Source: Robertmurraya massiliosenegalensis JC6
GTDB lineage: Bacteria > Bacillota > Bacilli > Bacillales > Cytobacillaceae
Length of the DNA: 39,709 nt
NCBI RefSeq assembly: GCF_000311725.1
Contig: NZ_HE978518.1
Location: 1 to 39,709 of the forward strand
Direction of reading: 5' to 3'
Positions 14,584 through 22,902 of the stretch are shown here, one piece after another. The position numbers and the translations under genes were made by a program. How positions within the stretch are numbered: position 1 is the stretch's first letter; every line of letters starts with the position of its first letter. The notes below the pieces were generated by a model that had not been told where the DNA came from, searched no databases, and saw nothing but the letters and a program-made list of their open reading frames with translations.

Positions 14584-14961
14584 TTGAATGTGATTAACGA
14601 AATATTAAATGACTATTTTAAGGTGTGGAATGCAGGGTTTATTAGTAAAAACGCTGATGGGATTAGAAGTTATATGTCTAAAGATTTTGTTGGATATTGG
14701 GCTCATTCAAAGATAGAACAACCAGACCCGTACTATTATGACTATGACTTAACTAGTGTTTTGCAACATATGGATCATGCAGAGAAAAGTTTTGAAGCTG
14801 TTTCTATCACCTCGCGCAATAATGGAAACGAATATTTGGTTTTAGGAAGAGAAACCAACACGATTAACGGTGATCCATATACTGCTCAATGCATGTTTGT
14901 ATGGAGGAAAGAGGGGCATGAGTGGAAACTATTAAGAGAATATATCGAACTTGAAAGATAA
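14584..14961 (+). CDS. NTF2-like (SnoaL/DUF4440-type) protein
   Basis: A 125-residue soluble protein. The TTG start at 14584 follows AGGAAGGAGAATGAAGG. An N-terminal helix (INEILNDYFKVWNAGF) is followed by SYMSKDFVGYWAH and the curved sheet strands EYLVLGRETNTI and CMFVWRKEGHEWKLLREY, the cone-shaped NTF2-like fold. Such proteins are small enzymes or ligand binders, and the ligand cannot be read from sequence. It is the last plus-strand gene before the converging thiamin/MATE block, and the terminator at 14960-15000 lies between the two. Confidence 0.7.
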   Translation: MNVINEILNDYFKVWNAGFISKNADGIRSYMSKDFVGYWAHSKIEQPDPYYYDYDLTSVLQHMDHAEKSFEAVSITSRNNGNEYLVLGRETNTINGDPYTAQCMFVWRKEGHEWKLLREYIELER

Positions 14962-15000
14962 AAAAAGATAGATGTTACAGGTGTCATTCCTGACCATCTA
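14960..15000 (-). terminator. Intrinsic terminator after the MATE gene
   Basis: On the minus strand TAGATG (15000-14995) pairs with CATCTA (14974-14969), strengthened by CAGG/CCTG inside, and is followed by TTTTTTT (14966-14960). Confidence 0.65.
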
Positions 15001-15019
15001 CCCTTTGATATAAAAATCT

Positions 15020-16384
15020 TTATCCCTTATTAACCACCAGTTCTTTAATCCGTGCCTTTTTCTCCCAAGGGCGGCTTTTCCAACGCTTGAGAGCTAGAAT
15101 TCCTCGAATCCATTCGTCCATTCCTTGGGCGATCCACACTCCGAGTAGGCCTAATGCTAAATGAATGCCAAAGATATAACTAAAGAGTACGGCGACTCCC
15201 CACATGAAGATGATTCCGGTCACCATTGGAAAGCGGACATCTCCTGCTGATTTTAATGAGTTCATTAAGACAATATTCATTGCTCTTCCTGGTTCAATAA
15301 AGACAATTGCCCAAAGAACTGGGATTCCGACGGCTAGAATCATTGGATCGTCGGTAAAGATTCCTAAAATCTGAGAGCCCACTAAGGCAATCACCAAGGA
15401 AACGATAAATGAGATGATAATCGAAATTTTTAATGTCTTTAATCCACGTTGCAGGGCTTTGTCATACTCTTTTGCACCGATATATCTTGATACTAAAATC
15501 TGTGTTCCCATGCCAATCGCCATCGTAAATAAAAAGCAAAGCATGGAAATATTGACGATGTATACTCGTGCTGTTAAAGCAGCAGCTCCAAGTGAAGCAA
15601 CAATCCCAGTGATAAGTAACTGTGAAAATTGATAAGATAAGTTCTCTCCAGCAGACGGCAAACCGATGCGAAGGAGACCAAGAAAGTCAGGACGGTCAAT
15701 TTTTACGATATCACGTATGTGAAACGAAATGGATAATCGTTTATAGACTAAATAGAGTAGTATTAGTACAGCGATCACTCGAGCGGCAACGATTGCCCAC
15801 GATACACCAACGACGCCTGTAATCGGGAGTCCGAATAGACCTGAAAGGGCAAGAATATTCCCACCGATACTAATGATATTCATGAAGATGGTCACGACCA
15901 TTGATTCTTTCGTATATCCATAGCTTCTTAGCACAGCACTCAGTGCTAGAGCAAGAGATTCAAAGAATAAGGATAGACCACAAATTTGGATAAAAATAAG
16001 GCCGTAATCATAGATTTTTCCTTGTACATCAAAAAGCTGTAAAAAATACTCGCCAAATAGAAAGACAATTAGGGCCATAATAAGTCCAAACCAGAAGTTC
16101 ATGCCAAAAGCGGAACGAGCCATTTGTTTCGCTTCCGCAAATTTCTCTGCGCCAAGCTTTTGTCCAATTAAGATCGTTGCCCCAATCGATGTAACGTTAA
16201 AGACTAAAATGAAGATATTCAGGAGCTGGTTAGCGACGCCGACACCTGCAACAGCGTCATCTGAATAATGCCCAAGCATGAAGGTCGCGATAATTCCCAT
16301 ACTCATATGCAAGGCAATTTCGATAAAAAGCGGCCATGTAATTTGAAACAATGTCTGTTCTTTATATTTATTGGTTTCTTCCAC
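15020..16384 (-). CDS. MATE family multidrug/cation exporter
   Basis: A 454-residue membrane protein with twelve helices in two six-helix halves. The GTG start at 16384 is fixed by AAGGAGA eight bases upstream; the frame is open 42 codons further but that stretch is promoter-like. Family landmarks are WPLFIEIALHMSMGIIATFM in helix 1, GVGVANQLLN, and the second half beginning IGLPSAGENLSYQFSQLL with TARVYIVNI. MATE proteins expel drugs or metabolites in exchange for Na+ or H+. It lies 131 bases downstream of thiE behind a terminator and has its own possible promoter, so it need not be part of the thiamin operon; a link to thiamin-like compounds is unproven. Confidence 0.88.
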   Translation of the reverse strand: MEETNKYKEQTLFQITWPLFIEIALHMSMGIIATFMLGHYSDDAVAGVGVANQLLNIFILVFNVTSIGATILIGQKLGAEKFAEAKQMARSAFGMNFWFGLIMALIVFLFGEYFLQLFDVQGKIYDYGLIFIQICGLSLFFESLALALSAVLRSYGYTKESMVVTIFMNIISIGGNILALSGLFGLPITGVVGVSWAIVAARVIAVLILLYLVYKRLSISFHIRDIVKIDRPDFLGLLRIGLPSAGENLSYQFSQLLITGIVASLGAAALTARVYIVNISMLCFLFTMAIGMGTQILVSRYIGAKEYDKALQRGLKTLKISIIISFIVSLVIALVGSQILGIFTDDPMILAVGIPVLWAIVFIEPGRAMNIVLMNSLKSAGDVRFPMVTGIIFMWGVAVLFSYIFGIHLALGLLGVWIAQGMDEWIRGILALKRWKSRPWEKKARIKELVVNKG

Positions 16385-16430
16385 GATTTTTTGTTCTCCT
16401 TTTGAACTTCTGAAACTGAAATACTCATCT

Positions 16431-16458
16431 ATTTTAATCCTATTTTCAGAAAAGTAAA
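16431..16458 (-). promoter_or_regulatory. Candidate SigA promoter of the MATE gene
   Basis: On the minus strand TTTACT (16458-16453) and TAAAAT (16436-16431) are separated by 16 bases, about 45 bases before the GTG start. The -35 box is imperfect. Confidence 0.35.
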
Positions 16459-16469
16459 GGAGAAAATTT

Positions 16470-16506
16470 GAAAAAACGGAATCTACGTTTTGATACGAGA
16501 TTCCGT
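16470..16506 (-). terminator. Intrinsic terminator of the thiamin operon
   Basis: ACGGAATCT (16506-16498) pairs with AGATTCCGT (16484-16476) on the minus strand, followed by TTTTTT; it lies nine bases beyond the thiE stop. Confidence 0.88.
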
Positions 16507-16514
16507 TCAAATCA

Positions 16515-17129
16515 TTAATATAATTTTGTCCGTAAAAGAGAAGCTGCTTGACGAGGAGAATCAGCCTTCATAATTTCAGACACAATGGCCACACCAGCGA
16601 TCGGCAGGTCTTTTAATCGATCTAAATTATTGAGCTTAATTCCTCCAATTGCCACAACCGGAATGGAAACGGATTGAATGATTTTTTCCAGTTCTCCTTC
16701 TGGTAAAACCTTCGCATTATCCTTTGAGGCAGTTGGAAATACAGCCCCAACCCCAATATAATCTGCGCCATCTTTTTCAGCAGCAATCGCTTCTTCAACT
16801 GTACCTGCTGACACGCCAACTCGAACAGTAGAAGGGACGATACGTTTAATATGTGCAAGAGGAAGATCCTCTTGTCCAACGTGAATCCCATCAGCTTCAG
16901 CAGCTAAGGCAATATCAACCCGATCGTTAATATAAAGAGGGACCCCATAGCGTGAAGTTAATTTTTTGAGCTGAACCGCTTTTTCGAAAAATAGCTTGCC
17001 AGAATTCGTTTTCTCCCGAAGTTGGACGGCGGTCACACCGCCTTTAATCGCTTCTTCGACGATGGCTAAAAGTTCGGGAAGGGGGATTGATTCTTCCGTG
17101 ACTAAATATAATTTCAGGGAGTCCTTCAT
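16515..17129 (-). CDS. thiE: Thiamin-phosphate synthase
   Basis: A 204-residue TIM-barrel enzyme that couples HMP-PP with thiazole phosphate to give thiamin phosphate, releasing pyrophosphate. The ATG at 17129 overlaps the thiM stop by four bases (ATGA) and is preceded by GAAGAAGGTG. Visible signatures are YLVTEE at the start, TAVQLREKTNSGK, DGIHVGQEDLP, VGVSAGTVEEA, the pyrophosphate-binding GVGAVFPTASK and VVAIGGIKLNN. It is the last gene of the operon and the point where the two salvaged halves are joined. It is full length and intact. Confidence 0.96.
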   Translation of the reverse strand: MKDSLKLYLVTEESIPLPELLAIVEEAIKGGVTAVQLREKTNSGKLFFEKAVQLKKLTSRYGVPLYINDRVDIALAAEADGIHVGQEDLPLAHIKRIVPSTVRVGVSAGTVEEAIAAEKDGADYIGVGAVFPTASKDNAKVLPEGELEKIIQSVSIPVVAIGGIKLNNLDRLKDLPIAGVAIVSEIMKADSPRQAASLLRTKLY

Positions 17130-17941
17130 ACGAAACGTACACCTTCTTCCCATTTGTCTCCGTCCATTAAGAAAATTTGGTCTAATAATTTGATTCGGTA
17201 TGTACCGATCCCTTCATGAGGTTGTAGATTCTTTTTTGCTAATTCACCAGCAACGCTCATGGTTGACATCCCTGCCACTGAAGCAGTAAACCAATCTTCG
17301 GTTACGCCTGCAAATGCGGCAATGAGGGAGGCAGTCGTACAACCAGTTCCAGTAATTCTTGTAAGTAAAAGATCCCCATTGTCAATGCCAATGACTTCGG
17401 TCCCATTTGAGACATAATCGACTTTTCCGCTAATAACGGTAATCGCATCGAGTTTACGTGCAGCCTCTATCGTTAATTCTCTACCGGAAATAGACACTTC
17501 CCCAGCGTCGACTCCACGTGTTTGTACGTTCCCACCAATGAGAGCGAATACTTCTGATGCGTTTCCGCGCACAATGGAAATCTTCACTTTTTCTAAAAAA
17601 TCTTTCGCACGTTCATTACGAAATGGAGTAGCTCCGACCCCAACTGGATCGAACACAACAGGGATGCCTTTTTGATTCGCTGCTTGACCAGCAATGATCA
17701 TCGCTTCGTACATCGCATCATCGATCGTTCCAAAATTGATCACCAATGCTTGAGCAAGACGAGCCATATCCGCCACTTCTTCAATGCTGGTCGCCATAAC
17801 AGGGGAACCACCAATGGCAAGCGTAACATTTGCGCAATCATTTATCGTAACCGTATTTGTTAAATGGTGGACAAGAGGGTGTGCTTCTTTAATCTGTGTA
17901 AATAATTCTTTAATCGCTTCTTTCATTTGTTTTTTCACCAT
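17126..17941 (-). CDS. thiM: Hydroxyethylthiazole kinase
   Basis: A 271-residue ribokinase-like enzyme that phosphorylates 4-methyl-5-(2-hydroxyethyl)thiazole. Signatures are PLVHHLTNTVTINDCAN near the N-terminus, GGSPVMATSIEEV, the FDPVGVGATPFRNE stretch, VIRGNASE-type IVRGNASEVFAL, and the catalytic loop RITGTGCTTASLIAAF. The start at 17941 lies five bases past the thiD stop; ATG 17926, with GGTGAAAA before it, is an alternative. It is translationally coupled to thiE. Its presence shows that thiazole is salvaged. Confidence 0.95.
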   Translation of the reverse strand: MVKKQMKEAIKELFTQIKEAHPLVHHLTNTVTINDCANVTLAIGGSPVMATSIEEVADMARLAQALVINFGTIDDAMYEAMIIAGQAANQKGIPVVFDPVGVGATPFRNERAKDFLEKVKISIVRGNASEVFALIGGNVQTRGVDAGEVSISGRELTIEAARKLDAITVISGKVDYVSNGTEVIGIDNGDLLLTRITGTGCTTASLIAAFAGVTEDWFTASVAGMSTMSVAGELAKKNLQPHEGIGTYRIKLLDQIFLMDGDKWEEGVRFV

Positions 17942-17946
17942 CCGTT

Positions 17947-18747
17947 TTAAAGTAGATTTGCTTTTTTGTAAAGCTCGTAAAAGTGATGAGTTGGTCCGTG
18001 TCCGTTGCCTAATTCAAGACTGTGTTGAATGGCAATCGTAATATACTCCTTCGCCAACTTCACCGCATCAATCATCGAATGATCTTTTGCTAAATTCGCA
18101 GCAATCGCTGAAGAGAGAGTGCAACCGGTACCATGGGTATTTTTCGTTTCAATTCTTTCACCATGGAGCCAATGAAAATATTCTCCGTCAAAAAATAGAT
18201 CATTCGGATTTCCATTTAAATGGCCACCTTTAAGTAATACCTGGTTTGCCCCAAGTTCTATTAAACTTTTACATGCAGTGAGCATATCGTCTTCTGTGTC
18301 TATTTTTCTATCAACAAGAACTTCCGCCTCGGGAATATTTGGCGTGATGAGCGTCGCTAATGGAAGCATGAATTCCTTTAACGATTGAATGGCTTCCTTT
18401 TGTAAAAGGTAGTGTCCTCCTTTTGAGACCATGACTGGATCTAAGACAATATGCTTCGGTTGATATTTAATTAAAGATTTAGCTACCGTTTCAACTGTTG
18501 CTGGAGACGATAGCATTCCGATTTTAACGGCATCGACGGGAATATCATCAAAAACTGCCTCAATTTGATCACGGATGATTACGTTGTCAATATTTTGGAC
18601 GGAACGAACTTCCATAGTATTTTGAGCAGTTACAGCGGTAATAACAGACATTCCGAATACGCCATTTGCAGAAAAAGCTTTTAAATCTGCTTGAATTCCA
18701 GCACCACCTCCAGAATCAGAGCCTGCGATTGTTAGAGCTGTTTTCAT
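17947..18747 (-). CDS. thiD: Hydroxymethylpyrimidine/phosphomethylpyrimidine kinase
   Basis: A 266-residue kinase that carries out two successive phosphorylations, HMP to HMP-P to HMP-PP. Signatures are the start ALTIAGSDSGGGAGIQADLK, VTAQNTMEV, KIGMLSSP, VLDPVMVSKGG, and the anion-hole loop NTHGTGCTLSSAIAANLA. The start overlaps the 3' end of thiW by 32 bases, suggesting coupled translation. In the operon it takes the HMP produced by TenA to the form used by ThiE. Confidence 0.96.
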   Translation of the reverse strand: MKTALTIAGSDSGGGAGIQADLKAFSANGVFGMSVITAVTAQNTMEVRSVQNIDNVIIRDQIEAVFDDIPVDAVKIGMLSSPATVETVAKSLIKYQPKHIVLDPVMVSKGGHYLLQKEAIQSLKEFMLPLATLITPNIPEAEVLVDRKIDTEDDMLTACKSLIELGANQVLLKGGHLNGNPNDLFFDGEYFHWLHGERIETKNTHGTGCTLSSAIAANLAKDHSMIDAVKLAKEYITIAIQHSLELGNGHGPTHHFYELYKKANLL

Positions 18748-19237
18748 GAATCATTCCTCCAATTGCGTTATTACGTACCAATATTTTAAGCAGTCCATAT
18801 CCCATTAACGCTCCTGTAATGGAGCTTATTGCAAAGGCAGGGACAAGACCGAAAAGAGTCGCTTCCTGACCTAAGAAGAGAACGGCAATAGGGTAAGTTG
18901 CCATCGCCCCAATAATCCCTGTACCCATTACTTCCCCGAAGGCAGCAAATGATATTTTTTTCGATTTTTGATAGAGGAAGGCTGCGAGCAATGCGCCAAT
19001 CATACTTCCTGGAAAAGCAAAGATACTTCCGGTACCAAGCATGTTGCGTAGGGAAGAAGAGATAAATGCTTGTAAAATGGCGTACCATGGTCCAAGTAGG
19101 ACAGCTGATAGGACATTAGCAAAATGCTGAACAGGGAAAATTTTCGCAAAGCCAACAGGGATGTATATCATGCTGCTAGAAATTGTTGTAATTGCGGCAA
19201 TTAATGCCGTCAACGTCATCTTATTTGTTTTCGTCAT
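18716..19237 (-). CDS. thiW: ThiW, predicted thiazole-specific ECF transporter S component
   Basis: A 173-residue membrane protein with five or six helices; GAGAGGATG precedes the ATG. It shows the ThiW pattern: MTLTALIAAITTISSSMIYI, then GFAKIFPVQHFANVLSAVLL, RNMLGTGSIFAFPGSMIGA and an Ala/Gly-rich end. S components bind a vitamin or precursor and dock onto a shared ECF energising module (EcfA1-A2-T) encoded elsewhere. Family comparisons predict hydroxyethylthiazole as the ligand, which fits the neighbouring thiM. No ECF module is in this window. Confidence 0.88.
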   Translation of the reverse strand: MTKTNKMTLTALIAAITTISSSMIYIPVGFAKIFPVQHFANVLSAVLLGPWYAILQAFISSSLRNMLGTGSIFAFPGSMIGALLAAFLYQKSKKISFAAFGEVMGTGIIGAMATYPIAVLFLGQEATLFGLVPAFAISSITGALMGYGLLKILVRNNAIGGMIHENSSNNRRL

Positions 19238-19252
19238 CCGGTTTCATCCTCT

Positions 19253-20236
19253 CTATTCTGAAACGATGTTTGTAAAAGCATGGCTCGGATCAACCTTTTC
19301 TTTTAATACGCCCGTCTCATAAAGCCAATTAGCAACTTCTTGCCAAACATCATCCTCCTGATAACCAAATGGAACTGTCCCATCATCCATTAATGGGAGA
19401 AGGATATTTAAGCTTTCTGTTTCTACCTCGCGATCAAGGGGGAAGCTTTCATTTTCATTGTTAAATAATACTTCCAATCCTTCAGAAGGATTATGTTGTA
19501 CGTCCTCTTGTCCTTTTGCGAGAGCTTTCCAAAATTTCGAAAATGCATCTTCTTTCTTTTCTAATGTACTTTCACCAGTGACAAGAATAAGCTCATAATT
19601 TTCAGGAACCCCATATTCAGTTAACGGAAACATATCTACGTCATAGCCTTCCTTTTCTAGGAGAACAAGTTCATGATTTACATATGCTCCTACTAGTGCA
19701 TCAACGTTTTTGGTCGCTAATGAAGGCATGAGGTCCCAACCAACATCGGTTAATTTCACTTCGCTTGCGTCTCCACCGTCATGTTCAACCATTGTTTTTA
19801 AAATAGCTTCACTAACAGAAGAAGAAGGATAACCTACATTTTTACCGACTAAATCCTTCGGTGATTGTATGTTACTATCTTTTAAATACATAATTCCATC
19901 TAATGAATGGCGTACAAAGGCAGCAATGGAGACGACTGGAATATCTTCAGCTCTCGACATTAATAATTGGGTTTGATAGCTTATGGCCAAATCCACTTTC
20001 CCTGTTGCAGCAAGTTTAAGGGGATCGTTTGTGTCAGCAGGCATTTCCACTTTTACCTTTAAACCTTCGTCTGCAAAATAGCCTTTTTCCTCGGCCATGT
20101 AGATTGCAGAGTGAACTGCATTTGGATACCAATCTAGCATAATGCTGATTTCTTCAAGACCGCCGTCAGACTGAGAGTTTGAGCATCCAACTAAGGACAT
20201 TAAAACGATAAAACTAGCTATGATATATTTTTTCAT
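19253..20236 (-). CDS. thiY: ThiY, pyrimidine-binding lipoprotein of the ThiXYZ importer
   Basis: A 327-residue precursor with a lipoprotein signal ending LMSLVGC (Cys18). The mature protein is an NMT1/THI5-like periplasmic-binding fold: SIMLDWYPNAVHSAIYMAEE, GYFADEGLKVKVEMP, KLAATGKVDLAISYQTQ, and SSSVSEAILKTM. ThiY proteins bind formylaminopyrimidine, a thiamin breakdown product, and pass it to ThiX and ThiZ. It lies between thiX and thiW with 15-17 base gaps. In the cell it is anchored to the outer face of the membrane. Confidence 0.93.
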   Translation of the reverse strand: MKKYIIASFIVLMSLVGCSNSQSDGGLEEISIMLDWYPNAVHSAIYMAEEKGYFADEGLKVKVEMPADTNDPLKLAATGKVDLAISYQTQLLMSRAEDIPVVSIAAFVRHSLDGIMYLKDSNIQSPKDLVGKNVGYPSSSVSEAILKTMVEHDGGDASEVKLTDVGWDLMPSLATKNVDALVGAYVNHELVLLEKEGYDVDMFPLTEYGVPENYELILVTGESTLEKKEDAFSKFWKALAKGQEDVQHNPSEGLEVLFNNENESFPLDREVETESLNILLPLMDDGTVPFGYQEDDVWQEVANWLYETGVLKEKVDPSHAFTNIVSE

Positions 20237-20253
20237 TGAGTTTCAACTCCAAA

Positions 20254-21012
20254 TTAATTAGTATTTTTCCAACGTAGTGCTCTTTTTTCTACAAGTGAGG
20301 TAAGGGAAAATAGGATGATTCCAACAATCGTTAGAATGACAATTGCCGCAAACACACCGTTTGCGTTTAAGTCTCCAGACATCCGTCGACTATAATAGCC
20401 AAGCCCTTCGCTTGCACCAAGCCATTCCCCAATGGTTGCTCCAACTAGGGAGTAAACAATGGCAATTTTCAATCCTGAGAAAAAGGCGGGAAGAGCCATT
20501 GGAATATTTAATTTCATAAAAATCTGCCGTTTTGTGGCACCCATTGAACGTAACATTTCAATATAGTCTTTATCGCTTGATTTTAAGCCGTCGTATGTGG
20601 CAACGACAATAGGGAAGAAAGACATGAGAACAGTCACGGCCACTTTACTCCATATGCTGTACCCAAACCACAACACAAAAATAGGGGAGAGGGCGATAAT
20701 GGGGATCATTTGTGAAATCACAACAGCAGGGTAAAGCATTTTTTCAATCGTTTTTGAGAAAAACATACTCATCGCAAGACCGACCCCGCTAGTCACAGCA
20801 ATGAGAAATCCAATCGAAAACTCAACCATCGTCGCCCCTAAATGTTCAAATAATAAGGGTCTCCATTGCTCAACAATATGTGTAACGACATTTGTTGGAG
20901 CTGGGATAATAAATGCTGGTACGAGTTTAGAACGAACCAAATATTCTACCAATACCATCACAGAAATGAGAAAGATAATAAATAAACTGTATTGTTTTTT
21001 AAATTTTTTCAT
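20254..21012 (-). CDS. thiX: ThiX, permease of the ThiXYZ importer
   Basis: A 252-residue BPD-type ABC permease with six helices. The cytosolic coupling loop is visible as LRSMGATKRQIFMKLNIPMA followed by LPAFFSGLKIAIVYSLVGA, and the C-terminus is basic (VEKRALRWKNTN). Length and motif match the SsuC/ThiX permease group; the thi context decides the substrate (degraded thiamin pyrimidines). It starts one base after the thiZ stop, so translation is almost certainly coupled. Confidence 0.93.
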   Translation of the reverse strand: MKKFKKQYSLFIIFLISVMVLVEYLVRSKLVPAFIIPAPTNVVTHIVEQWRPLLFEHLGATMVEFSIGFLIAVTSGVGLAMSMFFSKTIEKMLYPAVVISQMIPIIALSPIFVLWFGYSIWSKVAVTVLMSFFPIVVATYDGLKSSDKDYIEMLRSMGATKRQIFMKLNIPMALPAFFSGLKIAIVYSLVGATIGEWLGASEGLGYYSRRMSGDLNANGVFAAIVILTIVGIILFSLTSLVEKRALRWKNTN

Positions 21013-21013
21013 G

Positions 21014-21736
21014 TTAAATCTTTTTCTCCAATTCTTTTCGTAACTCCACTAAGGGTTGTGAATGCACGATCTCTTGATGGCGCGGTCTTGGAAAGGGTAC
21101 GGTGATCTCTTCGAGTGTTTTATCCTCTTTTAATAAAATGATTCGATCAGATAGATAGCAAGCTTCCTCTAAATCATGCGTAATAAAGACGATCGTCTTA
21201 TCAAGTTCCTGCCAAATAGACAGAAGCCATGCTTGCATTTCTTTCTTTGTTATAGAATCGAGTGCACCAAAAGGTTCGTCTAAGAGGAGTAGCTCTTTTC
21301 CTGTTAACATAGCTCGTAAGAATGCAACACGCTGCCTCATACCACCGGAAAGTTGATGGGGATATGCTTGTTCATAATCTTTTAAGCCAACTTTTTTTAT
21401 CCATGAACGAGCATCCTCTTTTGACAGTTTTAAATCCTTTTGAATTTCGGTTCCGATCATAATGTTATCGATGATCGTTCGCCACGGTAACAAAAGATCT
21501 TTTTGTGGCATATATCCGACTTCACCAAGAGAAATAGGTTGTTTGTCAATCGTAATTTTTCCACCTGTTGGATTCAATAGACCGGTAATCAGTTTTAAAA
21601 TGGTGCTTTTTCCAGTACCGCTCTTCCCGATTAACGAGACAAATTCACCTTGTTGGACGGTGAAGCTCAGTTCTGAAATGACTGGTGTTTTTTCTTTTGG
21701 AAATATGTAAGAAACATTTTCAAGTAAAAGTGTCAT
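21014..21736 (-). CDS. thiZ: ThiZ, ATPase of the ThiXYZ importer
   Basis: A 240-residue ABC ATPase. The ATG at 21736 is preferred because CGAGGAT lies just upstream; an earlier ATG at 21763 overlaps tenA. All nucleotide-binding motifs are present: Walker A GKSGTGKST, Q-loop YMPQKDLLLPW, signature LSGGMRQR, Walker B LLLLDEPFG, and switch His in FITHDLEEA. It powers uptake by ThiX of the ligand delivered by ThiY. It starts 14 bases after the tenA stop. Confidence 0.94.
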   Translation of the reverse strand: MTLLLENVSYIFPKEKTPVISELSFTVQQGEFVSLIGKSGTGKSTILKLITGLLNPTGGKITIDKQPISLGEVGYMPQKDLLLPWRTIIDNIMIGTEIQKDLKLSKEDARSWIKKVGLKDYEQAYPHQLSGGMRQRVAFLRAMLTGKELLLLDEPFGALDSITKKEMQAWLLSIWQELDKTIVFITHDLEEACYLSDRIILLKEDKTLEEITVPFPRPRHQEIVHSQPLVELRKELEKKI

Positions 21737-21750
21737 TATTTTATCCTCGT

Positions 21751-22440
21751 TTAGATGGGCCAATCCTGTTCAAAATAGTTCATGTCCCAGAATAGATATT
21801 CGTATTTCGAAGTGATTTGAAAGTGCTCTTCTAGAACAGCAAGTTCTCGTTCCGGCAGACCTTCTGCTAGCTCATCCATCAACCCGATCAACCATTTTGC
21901 CCCTTCGCCAAAGGTTTGAGAATCATATGTATCAATCCATTTTGCGTATGGATTCGTTGAGAGGGTATCTCTGTATTGTTTACGTAATCGTTTTCCGATT
22001 TCCCAGTAATCCCATGCACACGGTAATAAGCAAGATACAACCTCTGCTAACGTACCATTCTGTGCAACATTTAGCATATAGCGAGTGTAGGCGAGATTGA
22101 TTGGAGTAGGTTTCGTCTCTTCTAGTTCTTGGCGACTAATCCCAAATTCTGCTGCATACTGACGATGAAGTTCCATTTCAAAATGAAGTGTTTCATGTAA
22201 AATTTGCGCAAATTTATCCATTGTCTCCAGGTTTCGTGATTTTGTTACGGCGGCAGCAAAGAGCTTCGCATAGTCAATTAAATAAACATAATCTTGTTTC
22301 ATGTAATGAACAAATTTTTTGCGAGGGAGTGTACCATTTCCTAATTGTTGTACAAAAGGATGTTGATGATTTTCTTCCCAAATCGGTTGCACGTTTTTAT
22401 ACAGCCGTTCTGAAAATTTTTCATTTTTGATCGTTTTCAC
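21751..22440 (-). CDS. tenA: Aminopyrimidine aminohydrolase TenA
   Basis: A 229-residue all-helical enzyme that hydrolyses aminomethylpyrimidine (from degraded thiamin) to HMP. Key features are MKQDYVYLIDYAKLF with the substrate-binding Asp, the catalytic Cys in SCLLPCAWDYWEIGK (Cys141 aligns with the LLPC Cys of Bacillus subtilis TenA), and KYEYLFWDMNYFEQDW with the conserved Glu near the C-terminus. It is the first gene of the operon, directly behind two TPP riboswitches; GAGGAGGAAA precedes the ATG. With ThiXYZ it defines the base-degraded-thiamin salvage route. Confidence 0.96.
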   Translation of the reverse strand: MKTIKNEKFSERLYKNVQPIWEENHQHPFVQQLGNGTLPRKKFVHYMKQDYVYLIDYAKLFAAAVTKSRNLETMDKFAQILHETLHFEMELHRQYAAEFGISRQELEETKPTPINLAYTRYMLNVAQNGTLAEVVSCLLPCAWDYWEIGKRLRKQYRDTLSTNPYAKWIDTYDSQTFGEGAKWLIGLMDELAEGLPERELAVLEEHFQITSKYEYLFWDMNYFEQDWPI

Positions 22441-22485
22441 TTTCGTTTCCTCCTCTGTTAGGGTAATTTAATGAAACTCGAATAC

Positions 22486-22519
22486 AAATAAAAACCGCCT
22501 TCCTGATATAGGAAAGCGG
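22486..22519 (-). terminator. Expression-platform terminator of TPP riboswitch 2
   Basis: On the minus strand CCGCTTTCC (22519-22511) pairs with GGAAGGCGG (22503-22495), followed by TTTTTATTT. It lies between the second aptamer and the tenA start. Confidence 0.9.
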
Positions 22520-22539
22520 TAAGGGCATGAAAACATATA

Positions 22540-22622
22540 CCAATACCTACTTCCCTACGCTAGTACGAACTAGATCAGGTTCAAAGGGTACGTCTCAGCC
22601 AAAAGGCGCCCCTAGTAGAAAA
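22540..22622 (-). ncRNA. TPP riboswitch 2 (tenA-proximal)
   Basis: The minus strand shows the complete thi box: CTAC closing strand, GGGGCGCC, GGCTGAGA, then ACCCTTTGAACCTGATCTAG, the CTAGTTCGTACTAG P3-type hairpin side and CGTAGGGAAGTAG. All pyrimidine- and pyrophosphate-sensing elements are present. It should terminate transcription when TPP is abundant. Confidence 0.95.
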
Positions 22623-22677
22623 TGAAAATATTCGGTTTAAATCCTTTAAGAAAGAACGATTTTGCTAAATTTATATA

Positions 22678-22704
22678 CAAAAAGCCTCCACAAAAGTGGA
22701 GGCT
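22678..22704 (-). terminator. Expression-platform terminator of TPP riboswitch 1
   Basis: AGCCTCCAC (22704-22696) and GTGGAGGCT (22691-22683) form a perfect nine-pair stem with loop TTTT on the minus strand, followed by a short T-tract. Confidence 0.9.
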
Positions 22705-22725
22705 GAGTCTCTAAGTGTACAACCA

Positions 22726-22826
22726 TATCCACTTCCCTACGTCAGTTCTAACTGAATCAGGTTCAAAGGGTTTAGAACTTTAGTTCAATCTCAGTCTTTC
22801 GATATGAAAGGACTCCCCTAGTGCTA
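22726..22826 (-). ncRNA. TPP riboswitch 1 (promoter-proximal)
   Basis: The minus strand carries CACT (closing stem with AGTG at 22733-22730), GGGGAGTCC, the sensing stretch GACTGAGATT, an extended stem TTGAACTAAAGTTCTAA, ACCCTTTGAACCTGATTCAG and CGTAGGGA. It is a full second aptamer about 20 bases longer than riboswitch 2, with an additional hairpin insertion after CTGAGA. It has its own terminator, so the two act in series. Confidence 0.95.
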
Positions 22827-22844
22827 ATATAAAAGTTTATAATC

Positions 22845-22873
22845 ATAGTATCATGGTTTAATATGGCATTCAA
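22845..22873 (-). promoter_or_regulatory. SigA-type promoter of the thiamin operon
   Basis: On the minus strand TTGAAT (22873-22868), a 17-base spacer and TACTAT (22850-22845) stand about 20 bases before the first TPP aptamer, as expected for a leader-controlled operon. Confidence 0.65.
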
Positions 22874-22902
22874 GTATAAAAGTTAGTGGGGAGGAAGGAT
22901 GT

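Noticed and set aside
18786-19088. A 100-codon minus-strand frame inside thiW
   Set aside because: Alternative frame of thiW with no ribosome site and no family pattern; thiW itself is clear.
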